This document shows positions 5,054 through 5,277 of a DNA stretch of 5,277 nucleotides, in pieces; the first letter of the stretch is position 1, and each line of letters begins with the position of its first letter. The position numbers and the translations under genes are program-made. The DNA lies in assembly GCA_018067265.1 (NCBI GenBank), contig JAGPUY010000015.1, forward strand, positions 1 to 5,277, read 5' to 3'. Origin of the DNA: Oceanihabitans sp. GTDB taxonomy: Bacteria > Bacteroidota > Bacteroidia > Flavobacteriales > Flavobacteriaceae. A model generated the notes under the pieces. That model ran no database searches, was not told the origin of the DNA, and saw only the letters and a program-made list of their open reading frames with translations.

Positions 5054-5277
5054 TTATGGCAATATTATTGATCCCAAAAAACCAAACCAAATTGCAAAAC
5101 CTAAAAGGCCACCAATAAAACCTGAAATAATAAATGAAAAACGATATTTAATTGGTATTACTTTAAAAATAATAAATAATGAAATTGCCAAACCTAAAAT
5201 AAAACTTATTGAAGGCACTATCCATTGATTGAAACCAATATATCTAGATATCCCAAATTCATCTCCATAGAAATTAT
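5054..5277 (-). CDS. C-terminal fragment of a two-helix membrane protein (partial)
   Basis: The minus strand is open from the right edge of the window to a TAA at 5054-5056, giving 73 residues with the start beyond the edge. Two hydrophobic helices are visible: WIVPSISFILGLAISLFIIF (about fragment residues 18-37) and, after a short basic turn (KYR), FSFIISGFIGGLLGFAIWFG (46-65), rich in glycine. The protein ends shortly after in GSIILP. The 15 or so residues before the first helix are polar. I do not recognise the family. The lyase begins 52 bases later on the same strand, without a visible terminator between them. Confidence 0.7.
   Translation of the reverse strand, partial: NFYGDEFGISRYIGFNQWIVPSISFILGLAISLFIIFKVIPIKYRFSFIISGFIGGLLGFAIWFGFLGSIILP

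Overview
The window looks like chromosomal DNA of a member of the Bacteroidota, most likely a flavobacterium. It is AT-rich, the coding regions prefer A/T-ending codons, and start codons lack purine-rich Shine-Dalgarno sequences. Several genes are preceded by the Bacteroidota-type -7 box TAnnTTTG, one with a TTG 20 bases upstream. The lipid-metabolism, ferritin and porin proteins also have a flavobacterial character. No database search could be run, so the taxonomy is an inference.

Every gene I can support is on the minus strand, so transcription runs from right to left. In that order the layout is: the C-terminal end of a small two-helix membrane protein (5054-5277, start outside the window); a hydroxymethylglutaryl-CoA lyase-like enzyme (4135-5001); a ferritin with a complete ferroxidase centre (3533-4036) closed by a strong intrinsic terminator; a 47-residue cysteine- and lysine-rich small protein (3301-3444) with its own -7 box just past that terminator; an outer-membrane beta-barrel porin (2021-3184) with the best promoter in the window; a hairpin and a 19-base palindrome in the gap after it; an exported FMN-binding protein with an SGAT flavinylation site (1374-1901); a four-helix inner-membrane protein whose start codon directly follows the previous stop codon (870-1373); and an exported protein of unknown function (61-765).

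The porin, the flavinylated periplasmic protein and the four-helix protein with an HxH motif form a plausible outer-membrane / periplasm / inner-membrane set. Their order suggests an envelope redox module, possibly for electron transfer to, or reductive handling of, a small substrate or metal. The neighbouring ferritin and Cys-rich peptide make iron or another metal an attractive but unproven theme. No ApbE flavin transferase, TonB-dependent receptor or cytochrome is visible here, so the partners would have to lie elsewhere. The HMG-CoA lyase-like gene belongs to central metabolism (leucine or ketone-body carbon) and appears unrelated to the envelope genes.

I see no mobile elements, CRISPR arrays, tRNA or rRNA genes. 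The only non-coding stretch close to 300 bases (3037 side excluded; 3185-3532) is largely explained by the porin promoter, the small Cys-rich gene and the ferritin terminator.
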